Assembly: GCA_963556195.1 (NCBI GenBank)
Contig: OY744519.1
Coordinates: 106,649,000 to 106,712,999 of the forward strand
Direction of reading: 5' to 3'
Length of the DNA stretch: 64,000 bases
From: Sepiola atlantica
Lineage: Eukaryota > Mollusca > Cephalopoda > Sepiida > Sepiolidae
A program made the translations under genes and the position numbers. Numbering within the stretch: the first letter of the stretch is position 1; the number at the start of each line of letters is the position of its first letter. This document shows positions 35,180 through 45,380 of the stretch, one piece after another. The notes beneath the pieces were generated by a model. It ran no database searches. It was given only the letters and a program-made list of their open reading frames with translations, and was not told the origin of the DNA.

Positions 35180-35830
35180 GACAGTTTAATAGGAAATGAA
35201 AGAAGTATTTTACTTTATTACTTAAGTAAAAACTTGTTATTAACAGCAGCTTACTTTTTTTCGTGTTTCTGTCTGTCTTGGCTTTAGCTGTAGTGAACAG
35301 GAACTCGATGGATAGATTATGGGTCAGAAAGAGGGGCGCGACTATGCTTTCAAACAGACGACGACTTAACAGGAAATAAAATAGCCCCTTTTGTGTTTAT
35401 TACTTGCTATTAGCATCAGCTTACGTTCTTTCATTTTCTGTCTCTTTTGGCTAAAGGTTTCTAAAGGTGTCTACAGGACGACGGGTTAACGGTAAATAAA
35501 AGAGCCCCTTTTGTGTGTATTACTTAAATAAAAACTTGCTATTAGCAGCAGCTTACTTTCTTTCGTTTTCTGTCTCTCTTGGCTAAAGGTTTCAAAAGGA
35601 CGACGGGTTAACAAGAAATAAAAGAGTCCTTTTTGTGTTTATTACTTAAGTAAAAATTTGTTATTAGCAGTAGCTTACTTTCTTTCGTGTGTCTGTCTCT
35701 CTTGGCTAAAAGTGTCAAAAAGACGATGGGTTAACAGGAAATAAAAAGCCCTTTTTGTGTGTATTACTTAAGAAAAACCTTGCTATAAGCAGCAACTGAT
35801 TTTTTGCATTTCCGTTTACTATTGTCCAAA
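35180..35830. repeat. ~120-bp tandem repeat array, about five units
   Basis: Units begin at about 35180, 35358, 35478, 35597 and 35724. Each contains GACGACGGGTTAACAGGAAA, CTTTTTGTGTGTATTACTTA, GCTATTAGCAGCAGCTTACT and TGTCTCTCTTGGCTAAAGGT with a few changes. Outer units are the most diverged. A 60-base foreign module (35291-35350) interrupts units 1 and 2. Short frames here are shadows of the repeat. Confidence 0.93.
35291..35350 (+). repeat. Dispersed module GTAGTGAACAGGAA..CTATGCTTTC, copy 1
   Basis: Nearly identical to 36966-37025 over 60 bases (two changes seen) and related to 38547-38600. It contains GGGGCGCGACTATGC, unusually GC-rich for this window. Nature unknown. Confidence 0.85.
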
Positions 35831-35834
35831 AGCT

Positions 35835-36840
35835 TATATCTCATCTCTCTCTCTCTAAATTGTCAGTAGCATTTACAACGTCTTAGCTTGAAAATTTTGA
35901 GATCGAACAAAAAAAGCTATACTTATATACTTCAGTGTTTAAGTATTTTTAATGTTGTCTGTTTCTTAGGTTGGATTATTTTTTAGGATCGCAAACGTGT
36001 CTTGGCTAGAGAAAATTGATAGGCACGATTTACAGTAAGCTGTATTATTGTGTGTGGCAAAGAAAGTATGATTGTACTGAAACCTTTTACAATGCTCATT
36101 TTAAATAAAATAACTAATATGTTAGTATTTATTAATATATTAATAGTTATTTATATATTTCAAATATTTCGAAGAAAAATCTCTTTTTAAAGATACATTA
36201 AGAATGTCAATAATTATTTTTTGTTTGGCGTTCTTTTTTCGATATTTGTTATTATCGGAGTTGCCGTCCTTACCGTGTGGTATTAACTTAGTGTTTGTGA
36301 AAGAAAAAAAAAGAATCTGATAACAATTGATTATTCCCCTTAAAGGAGATATTTACCTTTCAGTAATACAATAATTTTTATGCCGCACACAATGTTTCAA
36401 GCAAACTATATTGTTATCGCGTTCTGCATGCTTCACTCCGTATAAAGCAGTATCAATGAACGTGTAAAGTATTTCAATTTTGAACGTTTTTATATTTTGT
36501 TAATATTTGTAAGAAAGGATCATATAATGTGTAATAGGAAATAATTTCTTGCTTCAAAATTATTGGAAAATTCTCGTTTGTTAACGAATTGAAACTTTTG
36601 GAAGCTATTTAAATCTAATAATTTCATGAATAGAAAATAAAACAGCTTACTTTTTAAACAACAGTATAGTTAAATTTATTATTTAATGATCAAAGTATAA
36701 GATAATAATTGCTACTTCCGTTATATCTAGTTGATTCTACTGAGGACAACGAAAATAACCTTCAGATTATTCAAGGTACGTCTTTGTTTTTATGCAGTCA
36801 CTGGATGGTTTTGGTATTCTTCCGACAACAAAGGTAGTAT
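35835..36840. other. No recognised feature
   Basis: AT-rich with long runs of T and A; nothing identified. Confidence 0.55.
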
Positions 36841-37025
36841 ATCTGGTTTAATATGATCACCTAGATCAAATTTAGTAGTGAGATTAAACGAGAGATAAGT
36901 AAGTTACATAAAAATAAAATCGCAGTTCAAGTAGGAAAGTAGGTTAATGTGTCAAGGGAGTGCCGTAGTGAACAGGAAGTCGATGGGTAGATTATGGGTC
37001 AGAAAGAGGGGCGCGACTATGCTTT
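36840..37025 (+). repeat. Dispersed module, copy 2, with longer left flank
   Basis: ACGAGAGATAAGTAAGTTAC (36889) through CTATGCTTTC (37025). The left flank matches 38484-38546 and the right part matches 35291-35350. Frames of 61-79 codons around it (36947-37194, 37387-37626) are unrecognised. Confidence 0.75.
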
Positions 37026-37029
37026 CGAA

Positions 37030-38455
37030 TTTGATGCAGCGAATGAAGCAGACGTGTTTTCGGAATATCTATTCTTTACATCTATATATTTCGGTCTTCT
37101 GCTACATGAAACACCGCGTTCCGGCTATCTAATTTTACATAAGAAAATCATGTTTGCTATCGTCTGCTATCGTATGAATCAAATTCTTCGATAAGAGTGA
37201 GACGTTGCGGGTATGCGTGATAGCTTTGTTAATGAGTTAGCGTAAGCATAAAATTAATATATTATTACGAAATATGAAATCAAAACATATAATTTTGACG
37301 TTTAATTAATCGCGGGTATTAAAGAACAGTATAAATGTTTTCCTGTTTGATCTTACGGTAGATGTCTGTGTGAGTCAAGCAACACCATGTTGAGATATGT
37401 TGGTGTATTTTTGTTAACAAGATGTGCAATTATTTCGGTGGTGAAAGTCAGATATCTCTGTGAAAAAGTGTCCCAGAACACCGTTACGGATTCTTTTACT
37501 TATCGCGAGATGTGGGAGGAGAGCTTAAGGTGCCGTAACCAAGAATATTGCAAAGGCATGAACCAAGAAAATGTTATGTTGTTTTTATGTTACGTTTTAT
37601 GCGCTGATAGCGAACTGTTTTTTTAAATAGTAATTATGTTATAGCTAAACAGTAAACAATGGAAAAGAGACGCGGTTCACGTAGCATTGAATAAAACTGG
37701 GTGCAAATGCGATTTACATGGTTTTGCAATATGTGATATTTCTTATCAGTTTTCTACAGACTCAACTTAATTTACATCAGTGTTAGCTCTTATTATCTCA
37801 CCGTTTTAAGAGCAAACATTGTTGAATAATGCTGCTCGTCCTATTCTTTAGCGGGGTTTGATTTTCGTCTGTCGACAGCGACGACAACAGGTTGTTGGCT
37901 TACTTATTTGCCATCTTTAAATCGAAGGGTTTCGTGTTGAACACGCTGCAAAAAGAAAAATGTCCGAACACAAACCAGAGGATAACACAAATAGGTTCTC
38001 TTAAATAGTGAATCGTTGTCGGTTTTAAATACCCCAGTGAGAGGGGGGGGAGGCCGTCAGCGGATTAAATACCAACTGCTGACTGACATACATTCGACGC
38101 AGACGACTGAACTCACCGGAAAACGGAAGTCACCTGTTTCGTGACGTTATCCTATTCTTTCACCGTGACCAGTGGGCAACCCGTGTCTCCCTCCTTCATA
38201 TTATCTAACAAAATGTAAAAAGCATATCCGCAGATATATTACATTTACCGAAGCTGAAAGATAGCGAGAATGTGACCAGTGGGGTTTAGCAGTTTTACAA
38301 GTTTGACAAATATTTTCTTGGAAATGGTGAGATCCCAGTGTAAGTTTTATATAAGGCCAGTTTTGGGAATTTCATATTATTTTTGCAGAGCTCACTAATA
38401 ATCTATCAAAGGTCATTAACTTTTGAAAATCTATTTAGTATAAATGTTGATTCGT
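37030..38455. other. No gene recognised; slightly CpG-richer part 37860-38180
   Basis: The 79-codon frame at 37387-37626 and the 66-codon frame at 36994-37194 have no domain that I know. A G-run sits at 38044-38051. Around 38080-38180 several CpG sites occur (TTCGACGCAGACGACTG), but there is no clear promoter element. Confidence 0.45.
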
Positions 38456-38459
38456 CGGA

Positions 38460-38600
38460 AAGGAACGATGGTAGCAAGATAGACGAGAGGTAATTAGGTT
38501 ACGGAAATAAGGTTACGATGGTGGGTTTACGTGGCAAGAAAGTGACGTAGTGAACTAGAAGTCAATAGATAGGAAACGTAACAGAAAGAGAAAGACGAAG
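38460..38600 (+). repeat. Dispersed module, copy 3, diverged
   Basis: ACGAGAGGTAATTAGGTTAC then GTAGTGAACTAGAAGTCAAT matches copy 2 in the same order; GC-rich core partly lost. Confidence 0.65.
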
Positions 38601-38806
38601 TGGTCTCGTGCGGTTTTGGTCTCTGCAAGAAGCCGGCGTTGTTTAGATATGTTTTCCGCGTGTGGTGGGAGAATGAAAAAGCAAATACTGTGTAAAGAAT
38701 AAGAAAAGCTTACTGTGTATGAGAGAGATAAATGAGGCCTATAATAAGAGATAGACGTGACGCAATTGAAACAGAAACAGGTTATATATTATATAGCAGA
38801 AGAATG

Positions 38807-38807
<1 letters not shown>

Positions 38808-38869
<62 letters not shown>

Positions 38870-38894
38870 GGGGGGGGGTGTGTGTGTATGTGTG
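38808..38894. repeat. Compound (TA)n-(TG)n-G-run-(TG)n microsatellite
   Basis: TA array to 38848, TG run, ten G residues (38869-38878), then more TG. Confidence 0.97.
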
Positions 38895-39369
38895 TATAAC
38901 TAAGCGACATCGTTTAAATGACTGTATATAGGTAAAAATAAACAGAAAACATATTAACATATTTTTTATTTACTAAACGAAAAAATAAAGAAAATCATTG
39001 AGAGTATTTACGCCTTGAATGAAAAGCAATGAAAACTAATACCTTTAAGTTAAACTCGAGTGATCGTATGAAGTGAATGAAGATGGATGTGAACATTTAA
39101 ATAAACGATAGTAACTAATAGAGTTAAGTAGTAGCAGCCGTATATTGTTTATAAAAAAGATAATAGAATTCCTAATTTCTTATTTAGCCTGGAGAATTTT
39201 TACAATGAGATGAAATACAGGCGCTTCTATGTGATTCATTTGCCAGTTTCTCTCATTAACACCTCGATATAACTTTCAGTAATTTTAGAATATTTTAAAT
39301 ATTTCATCTGAAAGCTCTCAATAATGTCCAAAAACATATTCTTTATATCATAATCACTAAATGAGGTCA

Positions 39370-39850
39370 ATATCGCTATTTTTATTAAATTAGTTATGTG
39401 TATGTTTATACATTTGTATGTACATGATTCACCCCTTAACTAATTAACCGATCATTGTGAATTTTGGAACACAGCTGCTTAGCTTAAGTTGTCTAAATGT
39501 GTAAATTTTATTTAATTATATGCAAAAAGACAAGAAGGCGGTGGAAAACTTTGTAAATGTGAAATTTCAACAACAACTATAATACATCAACATTGTTCCC
39601 CCAATTTCTATTTTTCTTGGAGTATTTTAAGTTTTTTAATGGAGCATAATATTAAGATAATTTTCCGTTTGAAAATTTAAATATAGCAAATTTGCATTGA
39701 ATTTGATCCATATTCATTAGACATCAATGGAGAAAGACTCCCTGAATTTCAATTTCTTCTGAAGACCTTTTTGCTTAAGCCGTAAATTTTAAACACTTTC
39801 TAGAATCAAAACATGTAATAGATTTTGATGGAACTTAGAATTTTTAATGT
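39370..39850 (+). mobile_element. Helitron-like family A, 3'-truncated copy
   Basis: TCGCTATTTTTATTAAATTA start, CTTAACTAATTAACCGATCA head, body through CACTTTCTAGAATCAAAACA; similarity to the 58348 copy stops near 39850, so the hairpin and CTAG end are missing. Confidence 0.65.
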
Positions 39851-39859
39851 ATAGCATTA

Positions 39860-40870
39860 ATAGTTTATAGTTGTCTTGTTCTTTTAAAAGCTGAAAGCGT
39901 TCAATTATATAATCTCAAATTCTACATTTCAATCTATCATTATAAGTAAAATTGCTGATCATCTGTAAACATCCAATGTGACTTTTTATTTCTAGAACAA
40001 TCTTCCAGATTGTTTGACAATGGTATCGAAGATTGTGTCATATGTGTTGTCTTAGCATAATATACGAGTTTCTAGATATGATGTCTCCTTATGTTCATGT
40101 TGTACTAGATTTGTCTTGAGTTTCATTCGGACCATAATTATGGTGCGAATGAAATATATTCAAATAAACTGAAGAAGTGATTTCTAGAAGAAGTTTAAAA
40201 TTAAACAAAATGTAAAACACTAACAAGCTGCTGTCAGGTTTTATGTGAGTGAGACCACAATGTTTTTTATTATCTTACCTGCACTATAAGAATGGATATT
40301 ATTCTGCCGTTAGATAATTTATTAAAGCCTCGCCGCACATATTTTGGTGATGGACACCAGAAAATTGTTTTCTGTAAAATCCATTGCAGATTCACTTTAG
40401 TTTGGAATGATATAAGTAAACGAAGGAGAAAAAGAAAGTGGGATGGTTCCTTAGCAATACCAACGACATAGATGTTAAGGCTGGTGATTTGATGCATTAT
40501 AAAAACGCAAAATGAAAATGGTAATCGGACGGACGTTGGTGGATATATTATGTAGTGATCAAAAAGACTGGCTTCCTCTCTTACAGAATTGGAGATCAGC
40601 TGACAGATGTATGGCGAGCACCTTCGGGCTACGTCCATTGAAGAATGAGAAATTCCCATGACAAGGAGGCCGTTGCAGAAAATTCTATTAGCTGCGCCGA
40701 TAGAATCAAGCGATTCCGACAGCGAACCTGCAGCAGGACATGCAGACTTTTAAGTTGTATTTACTTTATTCTGGAATCATATGATTAACTACATGCACTT
40801 GGCTCTGAGGAAACCAATAAGTGAGAACGTTGACATTTTGAGTGTTAACCAATTAATTGAAATATAGATG
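39860..40870. other. No gene recognised; palindrome at 40121-40154
   Basis: A 129-codon minus-strand frame (40270-40659) and a 31-codon plus frame (40658-40753; ends ESSDSDSEPAAGHADF) lie in a patch of more balanced composition (40270-40755). The acidic-serine stretch is suggestive of transposase or nuclear proteins, but it is too short to call. Confidence 0.4.
40121..40154. repeat. 34-bp palindrome with no spacer
   Basis: TTTCATTCGGACCATAA pairs with TTATGGTGCGAATGAAA with one mismatch and no loop. Could be a cruciform site or the relic of two fused terminal repeats. Confidence 0.9.
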
Positions 40871-40874
40871 TATC

Positions 40875-41533
40875 TCTATTTATATGGAGTTAGGTATTTG
40901 TATAGCTATGTTTATATGTTTCTATGTATAGGATTATACCTAGGATCTTTGTAAAATTTTAACAATAAGTATTAGGCATCAATTAATAAATAATTTCCGA
41001 ATTTAAGGTTGTTTTTATTCAGTATTTAAAGAGCATAATACTAGCACTACTCCACATTTTAAAATTCAAATTATCAGATTTGCACTGAACTTTGTGTATA
41101 TTCATTATACACCATAAAACTAATTATTAAAGATTTCCTTGAATTCAATTTATTCTAAAGTCTCCTTAAGTTTAAGCTTTAAAGTGTAAAATGTAATTGA
41201 TTTTGATTCGAATTGAAATAAGGATTCTAGACTAAAGTTTAGTATCATTATATCTTGATTTTAATCTTTCCTGGAAGGGCAACCAGCAATCTCCAAATTG
41301 GAGGACCAGCAACAACGAACAACAGCCAATAGAACACATCATCCCCAGTGACTGCAGTGATGGACCAACTTGTACTGATCAAGATTTGATGCACTTTAAC
41401 ACTGATGCCCATCAATGAATCAAGTATCTGTATGATACAATGTGATCAATCTTTCCTAACGTAATATAAGAGTGGTTCGAAACTGTTCTGTTCAGGGGAA
41501 TTCATTTTATCGGTATTGGGACGGGTATTCTCA
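40875..41533 (+). mobile_element. Helitron-like family A, copy carrying a nested insert
   Basis: Starts TCTATTTATATGGAGTTAGG, as the 58348 copy does; 3' part GAAACTGTTCTGTTCAGGGG, then GGTATTGGGACGGGTATTC ending at a TA-rich tract near 41533 (the CTAG itself is lost). A 175-base insertion at 41273-41447 splits it. Confidence 0.7.
41273..41447 (+). mobile_element. 175-bp insertion with 10-bp target-site duplication
   Basis: AATCTTTCCT occurs at 41263-41272 and again at 41448-41457, and the sequence between is absent from the aligned position of the 58348 copy. The insert starts GGAAGGGCAACCAGCAATCT and ends TGTATGATACAATGTGATC, with higher GC and no poly(A). Duplication length and lack of inverted ends suggest a SINE-like or LINE 3'-end retroposon; the family is unknown. 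Confidence 0.85.
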
Positions 41534-41550
41534 TATATATACTTACTAGT

Positions 41551-41552
<2 letters not shown>

Positions 41553-41598
<46 letters not shown>
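41553..41598. repeat. (TA)n microsatellite
   Basis: TA array 20 bases after the Helitron-like 3' end. Confidence 0.97.
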
Positions 41599-41602
<4 letters not shown>

Positions 41603-42379
41603 CAGGTGAAATTGTTATACGTTTAGTTATATCGTAAGGCGACTAAAAATATCGACTTTATTATGTAAATATAAAAAATGAAAAATGAACATTTTTCATG
41701 AAACAATTAAATACTGCAGGTTGAATTTAGATTAATGATTAGGACTTTAAGTCAAACAGACCCCATATATTATAACTTTGTAGACTACAAAATGTACGAA
41801 TAAATCAATATATTGTAATCATGCTCTGAAAAACTTCAGCATCAACGAATCTTAGTGTGTACATATGTTTCAGAGATGTTTATTATCGATAGTATATCTT
41901 CAGTACAAAAAGATTATTCATCAATTAGTTAAAGCAAAATTAACACTGAAATTGTTAAATCATAAACACATAAAACAAAAATAACCAACAAAATCCAGCA
42001 ACCTTATTTTAATCATGTTTCTTCTTGTTATAGCATTTTGAAAATAATTGGATTAAACATTCAAATGTATATACTCAAAATAGTGGATTAAGTTCTCAAA
42101 TAAGGTATATAGTGCAGGTTTTTAAACGGTTCTATCACTAATAATATTTAAATAAATTATGCTTAATTTCTCCTGAAAAAATTAATTTAAACAGGAAATT
42201 ATTTTGAACGTTAAAACATCTATTGGTGCAGAAAGAACAAAGAAAACATATTTTAATATTGTAGGAAATTAATATTAATCTTATAGTTTTCGAAAACAAC
42301 GTCATTAAAGGCAGACGTAACTTATAAACACCAGCGGAACTCTATAAAAAGTCAGTAGGAATTCTTAGATAGTGGAGAG

Positions 42380-42600
42380 GGGCAAAAGTGGGAGTACACC
42401 CTGAAAGGTAAGATAAATGAAGACGCACTACGGAAATGAGTTCACGTCCATTCGGGGCTTTTCCTAACTCACCAACAGAAGCAGACGTGAAAAAAGCACC
42501 GGTCCGCTCGCTGAAATTAGGCGCGGAACCGGGGCGCAAGGAAGGCGCAGGAAGGCGCAGGAAGGCGCAGGGGGCGCAGGGAGGGTATCGTAGCCCAAAA
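42380..42600. promoter_or_regulatory. CpG-rich patch, candidate promoter or 5' exon
   Basis: About 16 CpG dinucleotides in roughly 200 bases, in a window where CpG is rare. It includes GGTCCGCTCGCTG, GGCGCGGAACCGGGGCG and four near-tandem GGAAGGCGCA units (42538-42570). It ends at CCCAAAATGGCTAC (42595-42608), which resembles both a good translation-start context and a YY1-type site. Opposite-strand frames of 61 and 65 codons cover it and have no recognised domain. Composition is seen; a promoter role is inferred. A GC-rich transposon fragment is the main alternative. Confidence 0.35.
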
Positions 42601-42656
42601 TGGCTACTAATTACTTACTAATTCCTTCATTCTCTTTCTCCCTCTCGTACACAATG

Positions 42657-42781
42657 CAGTAAGTCTATGACTTTGTCATGTTTAATAACCCATTTGAAAA
42701 CAAAATCCGCTGTTCATGTGTCATCGATTACGGCCGAAGGAGAGGAGCCAGCAACGACAAAATCTGGCTATATGCACAACG
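42657..42781 (+). other. Candidate exon with acceptor- and donor-like edges
   Basis: A pyrimidine-rich tract (42622-42650) and CAATGCAG form an acceptor-like site at about 42659. About 120 bases later ACG|GTAAGGAG (about 42780) matches a donor. One frame is open through the whole interval (reads MTLSCLITHLKTKSAVHV.. and ..AEGEEPATTKSGYMHN) and runs on to a stop at about 42836. Unrecognised product. Splice-like sites occur by chance, so this is a low-confidence candidate; its position next to the CpG-rich patch is the reason to list it. Confidence 0.25.
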
Positions 42782-42976
42782 GTAAGGAGCAATGCAGCAG
42801 TCTAATTCAACCCCGAACTTATGCGAAGATTTACTAATTGAATTCGATTTTGATATAAAACGAGCCGATCAGTTAAGATTTTGTTAGTTATTATAGTTTC
42901 ATATGTTTGGAGCATAATTATAAAACATTGATTATGTCATTTTTTTAATTCTACGTAGTTATTATTTATATACATA

Positions 42977-43065
<89 letters not shown>
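42977..43065. repeat. (TA)n microsatellite
   Basis: TA array of about 44 units with one ATGTAT interruption. Confidence 0.98.
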
Positions 43066-43068
<3 letters not shown>

Positions 43069-43835
43069 GTATCAAATATACTTATGGTTATTAAGTTACA
43101 CAGAAATACCTGTGTTGAATTCACTTGAAAGAATTCGTCAGGCTAACTGCGAAATTAAAAATTTTACCATTTTCTTTTATGAGAAAATATTTCGATATAC
43201 GTCTGCTACTATTTAAATCTATTAGTTAGTAGTGTCTATTTAAAATGTTCATACTTTACACGATCACCACTATGTAATTTTAACCTATTAGGTGTTATTG
43301 CCTATACAAAACACCAATAACTCCAATTAGTACACAGCTACTAATTTATTTTCCTTTACGCTTTTTTATTTTTTATTGTCAACATAAGCGACTTATCCCC
43401 ATCTTATTCTGCTCCCATCAATTACTAATGTACACCGATTTGATACGTTGGTTTCACATTCACAATTAGGTTAACCGGATTCTGTTGACCTTTTCTACAA
43501 CAGCTACTTTTGGTTTACCCTAGCTTCCAACATTATATTATTCTAATGCTTTCATTTAGTAACGATCTCAAAGTTATTTTATTCTATAACTACAGTTTTT
43601 AGCAATTTCGCTTCTTTGGTTTAGTAGATTTTTTGTATCTTAAAACTTTATAATTTCTAGTTTCTCGCACACCCAATATATATATATATCAACACATGTC
43701 TGTTGATAATATATGCTTATGGTGTGGGCACTCTGATGTGAGAAATGACAGTAAATGATTAGGAATTAAGCAGGATACTTCCCTAAAAAGTGATATCAAG
43801 GTAACGGATTATCGCAAGTAAATGCGGTATATCAC

Positions 43836-43935
43836 AATCAAGTTGGTCGTGATAGGTAGGACGTTAGATTTTCACGGTACAGGGTTCGAACCAGGAGAGC
43901 GATATATCCGCTGTGTAAACGACACTGATGAAAAA
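43836..43935 (+). repeat. tRNA-derived SINE head
   Basis: A-box-like GGTCGTGATAGGTAGGACG (about 43845-43863) and B box AGGGTTCGAACCAGG (43881-43895), followed by GACACTGATGAAAAACG and a (TA)n array. Layout as in the other SINE copies (head, ACTGATGA block, TA tail). Confidence 0.65.
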
Positions 43936-43937
43936 CG

Positions 43938-43991
<54 letters not shown>
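43938..43991. repeat. (TA)n microsatellite
   Basis: TA array with one ATGTAT interruption, directly after the SINE. Confidence 0.97.
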
Positions 43992-43993
<2 letters not shown>

Positions 43994-44276
43994 GTCATAG
44001 TTTGGGGAAAAGATTTGAAGAAATGAAGATAACTTTATTTCATTCTTCGGCACCATTGACTTCTCACAGCCTGGACTCTCCTCCAGTGCGTACAGTAGCC
44101 ACGGCTACTACTTTGGTTTCATCTCTCCATCATATCAACTCCAAATTTCGATGTACTTGCATGACATTTTTCTTCAAATTATCATCCTGGGAAGGTCTTA
44201 CAATAAAGACGAAACGTTGATGAATATATACAAAAATGTCTCTTGGTTTTTCCTTTTTCATTTCCGATATATACAT

Positions 44277-44511
44277 ATATATATTCGTCGAACACTCTCG
44301 ACTAGTCTTCAATCTGTGCCCGCTTCTAGGTACATATAGATCTTAATTTCTCATAATTACGTGACAGTTTCCGTTGGCCGAGTGGATATGGCGACTGCTT
44401 GCAGATTCTAGGCTGACTCTGTGAACCAGGTTCGCGCCTCCTGACCGTCTGAAATTGCTACTTTCCTGCACTGATGAGAGCAATAAGCGTCTGTGTGTAT
44501 TAATAATTTAA

Positions 44512-44520
<9 letters not shown>
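44277..44520 (+). repeat. tRNA-derived SINE, copy of the inverted pair
   Basis: Leading sequence CGAACACTCTCGACTAGTC (about 44288), GAAACTGTC-type stretch, A box TGGCCGAGTGG (44375-44385), B box GGTTCGCGCC (44429-44438), then CTGACCGTCTGAAATTG and CACTGATGAGAGCAATAAGC, ending in TA repeats. Best-preserved SINE in the window; the head resembles a Leu/Ser-type tRNA. Confidence 0.85.

Positions 44521-44561
<41 letters not shown>
44515..44561. repeat. (TA)n microsatellite
   Basis: TA array forming the tail of the SINE. Confidence 0.97.
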
Positions 44562-44562
<1 letters not shown>

Positions 44563-44900
44563 GCTCACATAAATGGTGTACTAGTTATTTCACCACATGT
44601 GAGTTTGTTTTTTATTTGTTTCGCCCCAAAAAATGACCCACTGTATAGTGTAGGTTTTTTCAAGACATTTCAATTCCAAGAATTTTTTATGTTTTATTCT
44701 TTGTTGATATTTATGATGATTTTGTAGTGTTGCAGAGACGATATTCGCATAAAAATGTTCTTTGGCTCACGGCAAAAGAAACGACCCGTAAAAAAATACA
44801 TCTCACTGAAATGTTATGTTTTTGGAGATGTGAAAGATAAAAAATTAAATCTTAATTAAAAAATAAAAAACATAGTTATTAGAACATAAAATGAACCTGA

Positions 44901-44901
<1 letters not shown>

Positions 44902-44954
<53 letters not shown>

Positions 44955-45035
44955 TATAAATAGATAGATAGATATATAAATAGATCGATAGATAGAGTGA
45001 TTGATAGAGTGATTGATAGATAGATAGATAGATAA
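44902..45035. repeat. Compound (TA)n-(GA)n-(GATA)n microsatellite
   Basis: TA array to 44933, GAGAGA to 44954, then GATA and GATTGATAGAGT units to 45035. Confidence 0.97.
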
Positions 45036-45063
45036 TATTTAAAAATAAATATTGAATTATTAA

Positions 45064-45290
45064 TACTTACAGACGCTTGCGTTTCAAGGTTATTGCTCTC
45101 ATCAGTGCAGATAAGTAACAATTTCAAACGGTAGGGAGGCGTGAACCCGGTTTACAGAGTCAGCACTGAATCTGCAAGCAGTCGCCATATCCACTCGAAC
45201 ACCGGAAACTGTCACGTAATTAAGAGAAATTAAGATCTATATGTACCTAGAAGCGGGCAAAGACTAGTCGAGAGTGTTTAAGGAACATAT
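45064..45290 (-). repeat. tRNA-derived SINE, inverted partner
   Basis: Reverse complement of 44277-44520 over nearly its whole length: GCTCTCATCAGTGCAG, GGCGTGAACCCGG (B box complement), AATCTGCAAGCAGTCGCCAT, CATATCCACTCG (A box region, one change), AAACTGTCACGTAATTA and CGGGCAAAGACTAGTCGAGA. Spacer between the copies is about 540 bases with two microsatellites. Confidence 0.85.
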
Positions 45291-45299
45291 TCGCAACTT

Positions 45300-45302
<3 letters not shown>

Positions 45303-45367
<65 letters not shown>

Positions 45368-45380
45368 TGTATATATATAT
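45303..45380. repeat. (TA)n microsatellite
   Basis: TA array with an AAATATGT interruption near 45361. Confidence 0.97.

Noticed and set aside
35180..35830. CRISPR array
   Set aside because: Units of ~120 bases repeat along their whole length without unique spacers, and the genome is eukaryotic.
40270..40659. 129-codon minus-strand frame as a gene
   Set aside because: No recognised domain and no supporting signals; may be an antisense reading of a decayed element.
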